From: DASYLJ01 sp964432595
GTDB lineage: Bacteria > Desulfobacterota > Binatia > DP-6
Length of the DNA stretch: 64,000 nt
Direction: 5' to 3'
NCBI GenBank assembly: GCA_964432595.1
Contig: CAYSOF010000003.1
Location: forward strand, 248,001 to 312,000
How positions within the stretch are numbered: the stretch's first letter is position 1; the number at the start of each line of letters is the position of its first letter. Shown here piece by piece: positions 33,391 to 44,194 of the stretch. The notes under the pieces are model-generated. The model saw only the letters and a list, made by a program, of their open reading frames with translations, did not search any database and was not told the origin of the DNA. A program made the position numbers and the translations under genes.

Positions 33391-33419
33391 GTATTTGCAG
33401 GGGTCGTGCGATCCGTCAA
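33391..33419 (-). promoter_or_regulatory. Putative promoter of the DUF1800-DUF1501 operon
   Basis: On the minus strand TTGACG (33419-33414), a 17 bp spacer and AAATAC (33396-33391). The start codon is about 30 nt further on and has its own ribosome site. An eight-base T run lies directly upstream of the -35 and could serve as an UP-like element. Confidence 0.4.
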
Positions 33420-33421
33420 CG

Positions 33422-33443
33422 AAAAAAAACGCGGCAGGCCGCG
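33422..33443 (-). terminator. Hairpin plus T8 (intrinsic-terminator-like), minus strand
   Basis: Read on the minus strand, CGCGG-CCTG-CCGCG (33443-33430) is followed at once by eight T residues (33429-33422). This is the only clear GC-hairpin/T-run seen in the window. It would stop minus-strand transcripts that run antisense through the GNAT gene from the hisN/acn operon before they enter the DUF1800 operon. Alternatively only the T run matters, as an UP element. Confidence 0.5.
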
Positions 33444-33487
33444 TCGGTTGATCCGGTGCCCGGCTCGGTGCAGGGTCGTGCCGACGC

Positions 33488-34123
33488 ATGGCGAAGGCTC
33501 CCCCAGCAGATCCTGCCACCACACCCGCCGAGGTCCACGTCCGCCGCCTCCATCGTCGCGACCTCAATCGAACCTGGGAGTTCCTGAAGCTCTGTTTCCG
33601 GGACGTCAACCGGGAGACGGTGGAGTACCAGCGGCCGCTCTCGAAGCGGCACTTCGAGGACGTCTACGACGACGAGGAGGTCGAGCAGCTGCTATTCGAG
33701 GTGGACGACCGGATCGTCGGCTACGCCGAGTGCGCGTCCGACGTCGGCGGCGAGGACTCGTGGATCAACCCCCGCTACTTCGAGAAGCGCGGCATGCGCC
33801 CCCTGTACGTCGAGGAGCTGGCGGCACACCCCGACTATCAAGGGCGCGGCGTGGGCACGTTCATGCTGGAGCAGCTCGCCCACCTCGCGCGCGTGCGTGG
33901 CTGCACGCACCTCGTCCTCGAGGTGGCGGAGAACAACGAGGCGGCGCTGCGCTGGTACCGCAAGCGGAGCTTCTACAAGCTCGACGCGGCCATCTTCCTG
34001 GCGCAGAAGGTCGAGACGGAGCCCGAGCTCCTGCCGCCGCGACGGATCGCGGCCCACGACGCGGCACGGCGCCGGCGGGTCAAGGGCGCGGGGGCGGCGA
34101 AGACCCGCGCGCCGCGCAAGTAG
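33488..34123 (+). CDS. GNAT-family N-acetyltransferase
   Basis: A 211-residue acetyltransferase with the acetyl-CoA loop AAHPDYQGRGVGTFMLEQLA near residue 115 and the LEVAENNEAALRWYRKRSFY motif after it. The N-terminal 15 residues and the C-terminal KGAGAAKTRAPRK tail are Lys/Ala/Pro-rich extensions. Such proteins acetylate protein N-termini or small molecules; the substrate is not evident. It stands alone between two minus-strand operons. A TTGATC at 33448, 40 nt before the ATG, may be its -35. Confidence 0.87.
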   Translation: MAKAPPADPATTPAEVHVRRLHRRDLNRTWEFLKLCFRDVNRETVEYQRPLSKRHFEDVYDDEEVEQLLFEVDDRIVGYAECASDVGGEDSWINPRYFEKRGMRPLYVEELAAHPDYQGRGVGTFMLEQLAHLARVRGCTHLVLEVAENNEAALRWYRKRSFYKLDAAIFLAQKVETEPELLPPRRIAAHDAARRRRVKGAGAAKTRAPRK

Positions 34124-34126
34124 GCG

Positions 34127-34892
34127 TCAGCCGCCGCGCAGGCGCTCGAGGACGAGCGGGTGGAGGAGCCCGTTGGTCGCGATCGCCTCGTTGCCGTGGA
34201 TGGTGCGGTTGCCCTTCCAGTCGGTGAAGCGCCCGCCCGCCTCTTCGACGATCGGCAGCAGCGCCGCGCAGTCCCACACGTTCATGATCGGATCGAGCGC
34301 GACCTCGGCGCGGCCCGTCGCCACGAGGACGTAGCCGTAGCAGTCGGCCCATGTGCGCTGCAGCGGGATCTCCGACGCCAGGCGATCGAACGCGTCGGAG
34401 CGCCGGCGCGCGACGCGCTCGTCGGTGACGACGAGCAGCGAGTCGGCGAGCGTCGTCGTCGCCGACACCCGGCACATCCGGCCGTTCCACCGGCAGCCGC
34501 GGCCATGCGCGGCCGAGATCATCTCGTCGAGCGCCGGCAGGTAGACGACGCCGACGACGGGCTCGCCGTGCGCCTCGATGCCGATCAACGTGCCGTAGAG
34601 CGGCACGCCGCGGACGAACGTGCGCGTGCCGTCGAGCGGGTCGAGGATCCACCGGTACGGCGCGCTGCCCGTCGTCTCGCCGTCCTCCTCGCCGAGGATC
34701 GAGTGATCGGGGAACGCGCGGCCGATCACGCCGCGCATCAGGCGCTCGGCCTCCTTGTCGGCCATCGTCACCGGCGTGGCGTCGGCCTTCCACTCGGTGT
34801 CGGCCGTGCCGGTGTTGAAGTACGCGAGCGTGCGACGTCCGCCGACCCAGGCGGCTTCCTGCGCGACCGCGAGGAGATCGTCCAGCGACGGC

Positions 34893-34900
<8 letters not shown>
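34127..34900 (-). CDS. hisN: Inositol-monophosphatase-family histidinol-phosphatase (HisN-type)
   Basis: A 257-residue Mg-dependent phosphatase: KADATPVTMADKEAERLM at the start, GEEDGE, the metal motif WILDPLDGTRTFVRG, and NVWDCAALLPIVEEAGGRFT near residue 210. The combination GDCYGY-like (DCYGYVLVATGRAEVALDPI) fits the HisN subgroup that removes phosphate from histidinol phosphate, though inositol or PAP phosphatase activity cannot be excluded. The GTG at 34900 overlaps the aconitase stop by 8 bp, so it is translated behind aconitase. Confidence 0.82.
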
Positions 34901-37571
<2,671 letters not shown>

Positions 37572-37758
37572 TTAGCGTCTCGACGGGGCCGCTCCAACAG
37601 CGGGGCCGGACGGGCAGCGGATCGTGCATGCCTGCCCGACGCGATCCGCGTGCAACCGGCCGGCGACGGCCGATCGCGCGCTCGGGCGCGGCATGCCCGT
37701 TGCTCCCTTCCAGGCGTGCACTGCGCACCCGCAGAGGCATCCGCCCAGCGGTCGACCG

Positions 37759-37788
37759 TTGACGCCCTCGCGCGGCCGCCCGTATCCT
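37759..37788 (+). promoter_or_regulatory. Putative promoter of the beta-helix gene
   Basis: TTGACG at 37759-37764, an 18 bp spacer and TATCCT at 37783-37788. The GTG at 37800 is 41 nt from the first base of the -35, implying a leader of about 5 nt or none. No other feature was seen in the 37572-37799 gap. Confidence 0.45.
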
Positions 37789-37799
37789 CATGCCGTCTC

Positions 37800-40121
37800 G
37801 TGCGGTGTCTCCTGCTCGTCTCGTTGGCGCTGTGGCTGGCTCGTCCAGCCGCCGGCGCGACCATCACGGTCGTGAACACCAGCAACGCCGGGCCGGGCTC
37901 GCTGCGTCAGGCCATGCTCGACGCGAACGACGAGAACTCGAATCCGGGCAGCGACATCATCGCGTTCGACGTTCCGGGCAGCGCCGTGCCGAAGATCACG
38001 GTGACCAGCGAGCTGCCGACCATCACCGCGCCGTTGGCGATCAACGGGACGAGTCAGCAACCGGCCGGACGGGTCGAGCTGTCCGGAGGCGGCGCCGTCG
38101 CGAACGGCCTCGTCGTCAACTCGAGCGGCAGCACGATCCGGGGACTGGTCATCAACGGCTTCATCAACACGGGAATCACGATCTCCGCCGACGACACGAT
38201 CGTGCGCGGCTGTATCGTCGGCCTCAATCCGGCGGCCAACGCGCCCCCGTTCGCCCAGCAGGTCGGCATCCTGGTCGGCGGCGGTGAGCGCACCCGCATC
38301 GGCGGGACGACCGCGAACGATCGCAACATCGTCTCGCGCAACTTCACCAGAGGCATCTGGATCACCGGCTCCGGGACCATCGGAACCGTGGTCGAGGGCA
38401 ACTACGTCGGCACCAACGCCGGCGGTCTCGGGTCGCAACTCGGCAACGGCGAGGGCATCGCGATCGACGGCGGCGCGCGCGACTCGCGGATCGGCGGAGC
38501 GAACCCCGCGGCGCGAAACGTGATCTCGGCGAACGGACCGTCGCTCAACGGCGCCGGCGTGCGCATCCAGGGATCCGGGACGCAGGGCAACACGATCCAG
38601 GGAAACCACATCGGTGCGGATCCCACCGGCGTCATCGGCTTGGCGAACGGCATCGGGGTCGTCGTCGATCAGGCGGTCGGCAACCTCCTCGCCGACAACC
38701 TCATCTCAGGCAACAACACGTCCGGCATCGACGTGAAGAACGTCGGCGGCGAGGGCAACATCATCCGCGGCAATCGCATCGGCACGAAGGCCGACGCCAT
38801 CGCCGCGCTGCCGAACGGCGCGGGCATCCGCATCACGTCCTCGAACGGCACCAACCTGATCGGCGGCACCGTCGACGGCACGCGCAATCTCATCGCGTTC
38901 AACGGCAGCGGCATCACGATCACGAGCTCGAGCAACCAGAGCATCCAGGGCAATCGCATCGGCGTCCTGGACGACGGCACCGCAGCGGCCAACACGGCGA
39001 ACGGCATCCGGATCGCGTCGGGCAGCTCCAACCGTATCGGCGATCTCGCCGGCAACCACATCGCCCACAACGGCAGCGCGTCGTTCCCCGCCGGGGTGCT
39101 CCTCCAGGGCGGGACGAAGAACACGGTGCGCGGCAACGCGATCCACGACAACGTCGGCCTCGGGCTCGACCTGGCGCCCGCCGGCGTCACGCCGAACGAC
39201 CCGGGCGACGCGGACGCCGGCGCCAACGACCTGACCAACTTCCCGATCCTCGATACGGCACTCCTGATCGAGGCCACCTCCGCCGGCGGCACGCTGGATG
39301 CCGTTGCCGCGACGGCCTACACGGTCGACGTCTATCTGAGCGACGCGTGCGACGCGTCGGGCAACGGCGAAGGCGGGAGCCACGTCGGCGCCGTCGAGGT
39401 GACGACCGACGCGACCGGCCATGCGGCGTTCGTCGTCCCGCTCTCGCAGTCGCCCGCCGACGGCGATGTCCTCACCGCGACCGCCACCGACGCGGCCGGC
39501 AACACGTCGGAGTTCTCGCCCTGCACGTCGCCTGCGACGCCGACGACGACCACGATCGTCACCACGACGACCATCGACACGACGTCGACGACCGGCCTGG
39601 GATCGACGACGACCGTCCGCACGACGAGCACCTCGACCACCATCTTCCGTCCGCCGCCGCCGACGCTGCCGCCGGAGATCTGCGACGATCAGGTCGACAA
39701 CGACGGCGACGGCTTCGTCGACTGCACGGACATCCAGTGCTTCGGGCAGCCGAGCTGCGTGCCGGAGACGTGCGGCGGCGAGCTCACGCTGCCGGCGGTG
39801 ATCTGCCGCGTCGACACCGAGCGCGGCACCTTGGCCGCCGCGGTCGACCTCGGGCCGACGGTCGCGCCGGCACGCGGTCGGCTGGACAAGGCGCGGAGCG
39901 CCGTCGTGGCGGCCCAAGCGGCGTGCAGCCTCCGGAAGGCCGGCCCGGCGCGGCGGCGCCTCGGGCAGGCGTCCCGCCTGGTGAAGCGCGCCGAGGCGCA
40001 GCTGCGGAAGCGCGCCGCCAAGGCCGGCGTCCCCGCCGATCGACTCGACGCACTCGCAGCCGGGCTGGCGCCCCTTCGCAGCGACCTGACGAGCCTCCGC
40101 GGCGCGCTCGCCTGTCCCTAG
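37800..40121 (+). CDS. Secreted right-handed parallel beta-helix protein
   Basis: The 773-residue product has a signal peptide (CLLLVSLALWLARPAAGATI). About 440 residues of PbH1-like coils follow, with repeated NxI.GNxIG patterns (GNTIQGNHIGADPTGV, GNIIRGNRIGTKADA, NQSIQGNRIGVLDDGT). Next comes a CARDB-like segment, a Thr-rich linker (TTTTIVTTTTIDTTSTTGLG), a calcium-binding-looking ICDDQVDNDGDGFVDCTDIQ, and a basic helical tail rich in Ala, Arg and Lys. The GTG at 37800 is the only start that preserves the signal; an ATG at 37790 is in another frame. It is likely a surface or released protein. Its stop shares the CTAG of the convergent gene's stop. Confidence 0.8.
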   Translation: MRCLLLVSLALWLARPAAGATITVVNTSNAGPGSLRQAMLDANDENSNPGSDIIAFDVPGSAVPKITVTSELPTITAPLAINGTSQQPAGRVELSGGGAVANGLVVNSSGSTIRGLVINGFINTGITISADDTIVRGCIVGLNPAANAPPFAQQVGILVGGGERTRIGGTTANDRNIVSRNFTRGIWITGSGTIGTVVEGNYVGTNAGGLGSQLGNGEGIAIDGGARDSRIGGANPAARNVISANGPSLNGAGVRIQGSGTQGNTIQGNHIGADPTGVIGLANGIGVVVDQAVGNLLADNLISGNNTSGIDVKNVGGEGNIIRGNRIGTKADAIAALPNGAGIRITSSNGTNLIGGTVDGTRNLIAFNGSGITITSSSNQSIQGNRIGVLDDGTAAANTANGIRIASGSSNRIGDLAGNHIAHNGSASFPAGVLLQGGTKNTVRGNAIHDNVGLGLDLAPAGVTPNDPGDADAGANDLTNFPILDTALLIEATSAGGTLDAVAATAYTVDVYLSDACDASGNGEGGSHVGAVEVTTDATGHAAFVVPLSQSPADGDVLTATATDAAGNTSEFSPCTSPATPTTTTIVTTTTIDTTSTTGLGSTTTVRTTSTSTTIFRPPPPTLPPEICDDQVDNDGDGFVDCTDIQCFGQPSCVPETCGGELTLPAVICRVDTERGTLAAAVDLGPTVAPARGRLDKARSAVVAAQAACSLRKAGPARRRLGQASRLVKRAEAQLRKRAAKAGVPADRLDALAAGLAPLRSDLTSLRGALACP

Positions 40122-40996
40122 AACAGATCGACGACCGCGAGCACGCCGTAGTGGTCGGACGGCCACAACGGCGCACCGTCGCCGCCGATCCCGGGCTGAT
40201 CGAGGACCACCTCGCTGCCGTCCACCCTGAGCGTCGCACCGGGAGCGGGCGCGGCCAGAATGAAGTCGACGCGGCGTCGCGCGCGGCGCTCGGGTTCGCG
40301 GACGGGCTGGAACACGGTGAACCCGTCCGCCGTGGGATTCGCGGCACGGAACGTGTCGACCAGGCCGAGCGTCGCGCGGAGATGGCGCGCGCCCTCGCTC
40401 TCCGCCTGCGCGTTCATGTCGCCGGTGACGACCAGCGCGCCGTCGCGCGGCCGCTCGGCGAGCAGCGTCGCGATGCTGTACAGATGGCAGCCGTTCGACG
40501 ACGTATGCGTCGAGCACGCGTCGAGCGGTCCCCATGGCGTCGCGAGGCGGGCGCAGAGCAGGACGCGGCCGTAGCTGACGCCGCAGCTGCCGAGCCGCAA
40601 CGTCTCCGCGGCGTCGATGGGAAAGCGGCTCAGGATCGCCGGCCCTTCCTCGAAGCCCAGGAACGCCTTCGCCATCCAGCCCACCCATCGCCACCCCGAC
40701 GACGCGCGCACCGAATGGTAGCCGAGCGCCGACGCGATGCGCGCGGCGACGTCGCCACGGTCGCCGGCCACCGACGCCTCCTGGAGACACAGCACGTCGG
40801 CGTCGAGTGCCCGCAGCTGCTCGATCGACATCGCGAGCCGATCCTCGAGGCGGTCGCCGTCGCCCCAGCGCGCCGACGACACGCCGCCGTGCAGCACGTT
40901 GAACGTGACGATGCGTAGCGGGCGCGGCGCGTCCGCGGCGCGCACCGTCACGGCCCCCGCCAGGAGGAGGCAGAGGATCGTCGCGGATCGCGTCAG
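40118..40996 (-). CDS. Secreted endonuclease/exonuclease/phosphatase (EEP) family protein, apparent CTG start
   Basis: The EEP core is complete: VTFNVLHGG, the catalytic Glu in LCLQEAS, the ALVVTGDMNAQAES metal/Asn motif and the final WPSDHYGVLAVVDLF. Starting at CTG 40996, which overlaps the thiC stop as CTGA, the N-terminus reads LTRSATILCLLLAGAVTVRA-AD, a good signal peptide; the first GTG (40951) would cut it away. It could be an extracytoplasmic nuclease, sphingomyelinase-like lipid phosphodiesterase or phosphatase. It is translated behind thiC, so it is under the same riboswitch. Confidence 0.83.
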   Translation of the reverse strand: MTRSATILCLLLAGAVTVRAADAPRPLRIVTFNVLHGGVSSARWGDGDRLEDRLAMSIEQLRALDADVLCLQEASVAGDRGDVAARIASALGYHSVRASSGWRWVGWMAKAFLGFEEGPAILSRFPIDAAETLRLGSCGVSYGRVLLCARLATPWGPLDACSTHTSSNGCHLYSIATLLAERPRDGALVVTGDMNAQAESEGARHLRATLGLVDTFRAANPTADGFTVFQPVREPERRARRRVDFILAAPAPGATLRVDGSEVVLDQPGIGGDGAPLWPSDHYGVLAVVDLF

Positions 40997-42636
40997 GCCT
41001 TCGCGCCGGTCTGCGCCTGCATCGCGCGCGCCCGCTCCGCGTCGGGCGTGTTCTCGCTGTGGCAGGCGTGTTTGCCGTCCTGCACGGGCAGGACCGCGGC
41101 CCGCGACCGCAGCAGCTCACGGCCCTCGGCGCCGACGCCGGGGCTGCGCATCGCCTTCTGCGGCGGCTGGAACGCGGCATCCTTGCCGCTCGCGAAGGCG
41201 ACGATCTCCTTCGAGATGCGCATGCTGCACCAGTCGTGGCCGCACATCGCGCAGAACTCCGTGTCGACCTCGAGGTCCTCGTCGTGCAGCGCGCGCGCCG
41301 TCTCGCCGTCGAACGCGAGCTCGAACTGCTTCGGCCAGTTGAGCGCCGCGCGGGCGCGCGAGATGTCGTCGTCCCACTGCCTTGCGCCGGCGACGCCACG
41401 CGCGATGTCGCCGGCGTGCGCGGCGATCTTGTAGGCGATGCAGCCGGCCTTCACGTCCTCCGCCTTCGGCAGTCCCACGTGCTCCTTCGGCGTGACGTAG
41501 CAGAGCATGGCGGCGCCGTGGCGCGCCCCCTCGGTGGCGCCGATGGCGCTCGTGATGTGGTCGTAGCCGGGGAAGGCGTCGGTGACGAGCGGCCCCAGGA
41601 TGTAGAACGGCGCGTCGTCGCAGAGCTCCTGCTCGAGGCGCATGTTCCAGCCGATCTGGTCGAGCGGCACGTGGCCGGGGCCCTCGACCATCACCTGCAC
41701 GCCCCTGTCGCGCGCACGGTGGACCAGCTCGCCCAGCGTGCGCAGCTCGGCGAGCTGCGCGGAGTCGCTGGCGTCGGCGAGGCAGCCGGGACGGAGCCCG
41801 TCACCGAGCGAGTAGGTGACGTCGTACTCGCGCATGATCGCGCTGATCTCGTCGAAGAGATCGAACATGGGGTTCTGCTTGCCGTGGTGGATCATCCACT
41901 TGGCGAGGAGCGATCCGCCGCGCGACACGATGCCGCAGACGCGCGGGCCGACGAGGTTCAGGTGCTCGCGCAGGACGCCGGCGTGGATCGTGAAGTAGTC
42001 GACGCCCTGCTGCGCCTGACGCTCGATCTCCTTCAGGATGACGTCGTACGAGAGGTCCTCGATGCGGCGGCCGACGATCATGCTGTAGATCGGCACGGTG
42101 CCGATGGGGATCGTCGCGTTGTCGATGATGGCCTGCCGGCAGGCGCCGAGGTCGCCGCCCGTCGACAGGTCCATCAGCGTGTCGGCGCCGTACTTCTGCG
42201 CCCAGTGCAGCTTCTCGACCTCGGCGTCGGTGCCGCTCGAGACGGGCGACGCGCCGATGTTGGCGTTCACCTTCGTCGTGATCATGCGGCCGATGCCGGT
42301 GGGGTCGAGACGTCGCGGCGCGCGCTCGCCGCGGAGCGCGCCGGCGTCGTCGATCATCGCCTGGCGCTGCACGGCCGTCTGGTTCACCCAGAGTCGCGCG
42401 TCGGCGCGCGCACCGGGATGGCCGACGGGGGCGTCCGGCAGGCTGCGATCGTGACCGTTCGGCGGCAGCGGCGCCTGGCCGCCGCTGCCCGCGAGGTGGC
42501 GCACGTTGGCCGGGATGACGAGCCGCCCGCGCGCGACCTCGTCGCGAATCATCTCGTCGGCGACGCCCTCGCGCGTCGCCACCCGCCGCATCTCGGGAGT
42601 GATCAGGCCACGACGGGCCGCTTCCAGCTGTGTCAT
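40993..42636 (-). CDS. thiC: Phosphomethylpyrimidine synthase ThiC
   Basis: The 547-residue product is a radical-SAM ThiC, converting aminoimidazole ribotide to HMP phosphate for thiamine. It shows KVNANIGASPVSSG, DTLMDLSTGGDL, VDYFTIHAGVLREHLNL, VEGPGHVPLDQI, AMLCYVTPKEHVGLPKAEDV and the C-terminal cluster motif EFCAMCGHDWCSMR (C-x2-C-x4-C). The ATG at 42636 has a GGAGGGAAG site inside the end of an upstream TPP riboswitch. It is co-transcribed with the EEP gene. Confidence 0.96.
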   Translation of the reverse strand: MTQLEAARRGLITPEMRRVATREGVADEMIRDEVARGRLVIPANVRHLAGSGGQAPLPPNGHDRSLPDAPVGHPGARADARLWVNQTAVQRQAMIDDAGALRGERAPRRLDPTGIGRMITTKVNANIGASPVSSGTDAEVEKLHWAQKYGADTLMDLSTGGDLGACRQAIIDNATIPIGTVPIYSMIVGRRIEDLSYDVILKEIERQAQQGVDYFTIHAGVLREHLNLVGPRVCGIVSRGGSLLAKWMIHHGKQNPMFDLFDEISAIMREYDVTYSLGDGLRPGCLADASDSAQLAELRTLGELVHRARDRGVQVMVEGPGHVPLDQIGWNMRLEQELCDDAPFYILGPLVTDAFPGYDHITSAIGATEGARHGAAMLCYVTPKEHVGLPKAEDVKAGCIAYKIAAHAGDIARGVAGARQWDDDISRARAALNWPKQFELAFDGETARALHDEDLEVDTEFCAMCGHDWCSMRISKEIVAFASGKDAAFQPPQKAMRSPGVGAEGRELLRSRAAVLPVQDGKHACHSENTPDAERARAMQAQTGAKA

Positions 42637-42640
42637 CGCG

Positions 42641-42736
42641 CTTCCCTCCGCCGGTATGACCCGGGTCAGGTTCGAGGGGTCGGCAGGCCCGCACGCCCGC
42701 ACTCTCAGCCGCCATGACGGGGCGACTCCCCCAGCG
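42641..42736 (-). promoter_or_regulatory. TPP riboswitch (THI element) before thiC
   Basis: Read on the minus strand, the element has GGGGGAGTC at the 5' side and GGCTGAGAGTGCGGGC (conserved CUGAGA core). The second conserved half is GACCCCTCGAACCTGACCCG followed by GGTCATACCGGCGGAGGGAA (ACCUGA...GGNUAAUNCCNGCGNAGGGA consensus). The final GGAGGGAAG is also the ribosome site of thiC, 4-5 nt from the ATG, so thiamine pyrophosphate binding would hide it and block translation initiation. No T-run terminator is present. Confidence 0.93.
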
Positions 42737-42755
42737 TCAATCGTTCGGGCGGAGA

Positions 42756-42781
42756 ATTATCCGCGCGCGACGGCGCGTCAA
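42756..42781 (-). promoter_or_regulatory. Putative thiC promoter
   Basis: On the minus strand TTGACG (42781-42776) precedes an AT-rich patch with GATAAT (42761-42756). The spacing for GATAAT is short (14 bp); the overlapping TAATTC gives 16 bp. It lies about 20 bp upstream of the riboswitch. Confidence 0.4.
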
Positions 42782-42866
42782 GGCGGCGACGAGAGCCGGA
42801 GCCGGCCGGTCATGGTGGCGGGGCGTCGTGCGTCCTACGGAATGGTGCGGCCGCCGCGGCTTCTGG

Positions 42867-43030
42867 TAGTGTCCGTCTCGAAAGTAGCGCCTACGAGATC
42901 GGGTGGGATCGCGGCGCCTGGCAAGGCGCGACGACGAGGAATAGCAGGCGCTATTGCGAGGAGGAGCAACGACGACAGGCGCCGTGAGACCGCCCGAGAT
43001 CGTAGGCGCTACCTTCGAGACGGGACACTA
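42867..43030. mobile_element. MITE-like 164-bp imperfect palindrome
   Basis: The ends are perfect inverted repeats TAGTGTCC (42867-42874) and GGACACTA (43023-43030). The similarity continues inward for about 50 bp on each side: left GTCTCGAAAGTAGCGCCTAC against right-complement CGTCTCGAAGGTAGCGCCTAC, then GAGATCGGG/ATCTCGGG and GGCGCC at both arms. The centre contains a smaller hairpin (AATAGC...GCTATT). There is no coding capacity. This is the layout of a non-autonomous transposable element or a palindromic repeat mobilised in trans. No target duplication is obvious and no second copy was noticed in the window. Confidence 0.75.
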
Positions 43031-43069
43031 GGTTCGCTACGTGGGGGCGCAGCGGTCACGTCCGACGCC

Positions 43070-44194
43070 ATGGTGACGGGCACCGAGCTACGCCTGCACC
43101 TGGACGCGCCGGCGCATGACGATACGGTCGTCCGCCGCACGGCCATGCTCGAGTCCGACGACGGCACCGCGGTCCCGATCTGGTTCGAGCACTCGGCCCT
43201 CGACGCCGACCACCCTCCCCTCCTCGTTCGTCCGTTTCTGCTCGCCGCGCTCGTGCCCGCGATGCGACGCGGCCGGCCGCTGCGCCTGCCGTCCCCCGTC
43301 GATCGCACCACGCTCGACAACCTCATGGAGTGGCAGGAAGCGATGGCGAGCTGGCGCCCCGACCGCCTGCGACGCGTCGCCATCCTGTGCGACGTGGCGC
43401 CGCCGACGCCGCCGGCCGGTACGGGGGCCGTCACGGCGTTCTCGGGCGGGGTCGACAGCACGTTCACCCTCGTCCGCCACACGGCCGTGCACGGTCGCTA
43501 CCGGACGACACGAATCGACGCCGGCGTCATGGTGCACGGCTTCGACATCGCGCTCGAGCGCACGGCCGAGTTCGCCGGCGCCTGGGAGCGCGCGCAGAGG
43601 ATGCTCGAGGCGTTCGGCGTGCGCCCGCTACGCATGCGCACGAACCTTCGCGAGCTCGAGGGCCCGTTCGGCTGCGACTGGGGGTACGAGGCGCACGGCA
43701 TCTGGCTCGCCGCGGTGCTCGCGTGCTTCGAGCCGGCCTTCGCCGTCGCGATGATTCCGTCGACGTACCGCTATCCGTGGCTCAAGCTGCCCTGGGCGTC
43801 GAACCCGCTCACCGACCCGTTGCTCGGCTCGGCGACGGTCCCGTGCTGGCACGACGGCGCCGCGCACTCGAAGCTCGACAAGGTCCGCGTGATCGCCGCA
43901 CACGAGGTCGTGCGGCGCCACCTGCGCGTCTGCTGGCAAGGCGACCGGCTCGACCGCAACTGCGGCCGCTGCTTCAAGTGCGTCGCCACACAGGCGTGCT
44001 TTCGCCTCGCGACGCCGCATCCTGTGCCCGCCTTCCCCGATCCCTGCACGCTGGACGACGTGGCCCGCCTCCCGTTGCAGGACAGCCAGAACATGCGGCT
44101 GGTCCGCTCGATGCACGACGCCGCGCGCGCCCAGGGCGACGACGCACTGGCGCACGCGCTCGAGCGCGCGCTGGCCGGATGGAGCGAGCCCTGA
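43070..44194 (+). CDS. PP-loop (adenine nucleotide alpha-hydrolase) protein of unknown function
   Basis: The 374-residue protein has a central PP-loop TAFSGGVDSTFTLVRHTAV near residue 125, as in ATP-pyrophosphatases of the QueC/asparagine-synthase type that adenylate a substrate. A C-terminal DRNCGRCFKCVATQACF segment has three or four Cys that could bind zinc or iron. An N-terminal domain of about 100 residues is unrecognised. The MITE lies 40 bp upstream, so its insertion may have altered the promoter. The gene overlaps the next by 16 bp. Confidence 0.72.
   Translation: MVTGTELRLHLDAPAHDDTVVRRTAMLESDDGTAVPIWFEHSALDADHPPLLVRPFLLAALVPAMRRGRPLRLPSPVDRTTLDNLMEWQEAMASWRPDRLRRVAILCDVAPPTPPAGTGAVTAFSGGVDSTFTLVRHTAVHGRYRTTRIDAGVMVHGFDIALERTAEFAGAWERAQRMLEAFGVRPLRMRTNLRELEGPFGCDWGYEAHGIWLAAVLACFEPAFAVAMIPSTYRYPWLKLPWASNPLTDPLLGSATVPCWHDGAAHSKLDKVRVIAAHEVVRRHLRVCWQGDRLDRNCGRCFKCVATQACFRLATPHPVPAFPDPCTLDDVARLPLQDSQNMRLVRSMHDAARAQGDDALAHALERALAGWSEP

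Noticed and set aside
42661..42690. GGTTCGAGGGG-like segment that recalls a tRNA T-loop
   Set aside because: It belongs to the second conserved half of the TPP riboswitch on the other strand and has no acceptor or anticodon stem.
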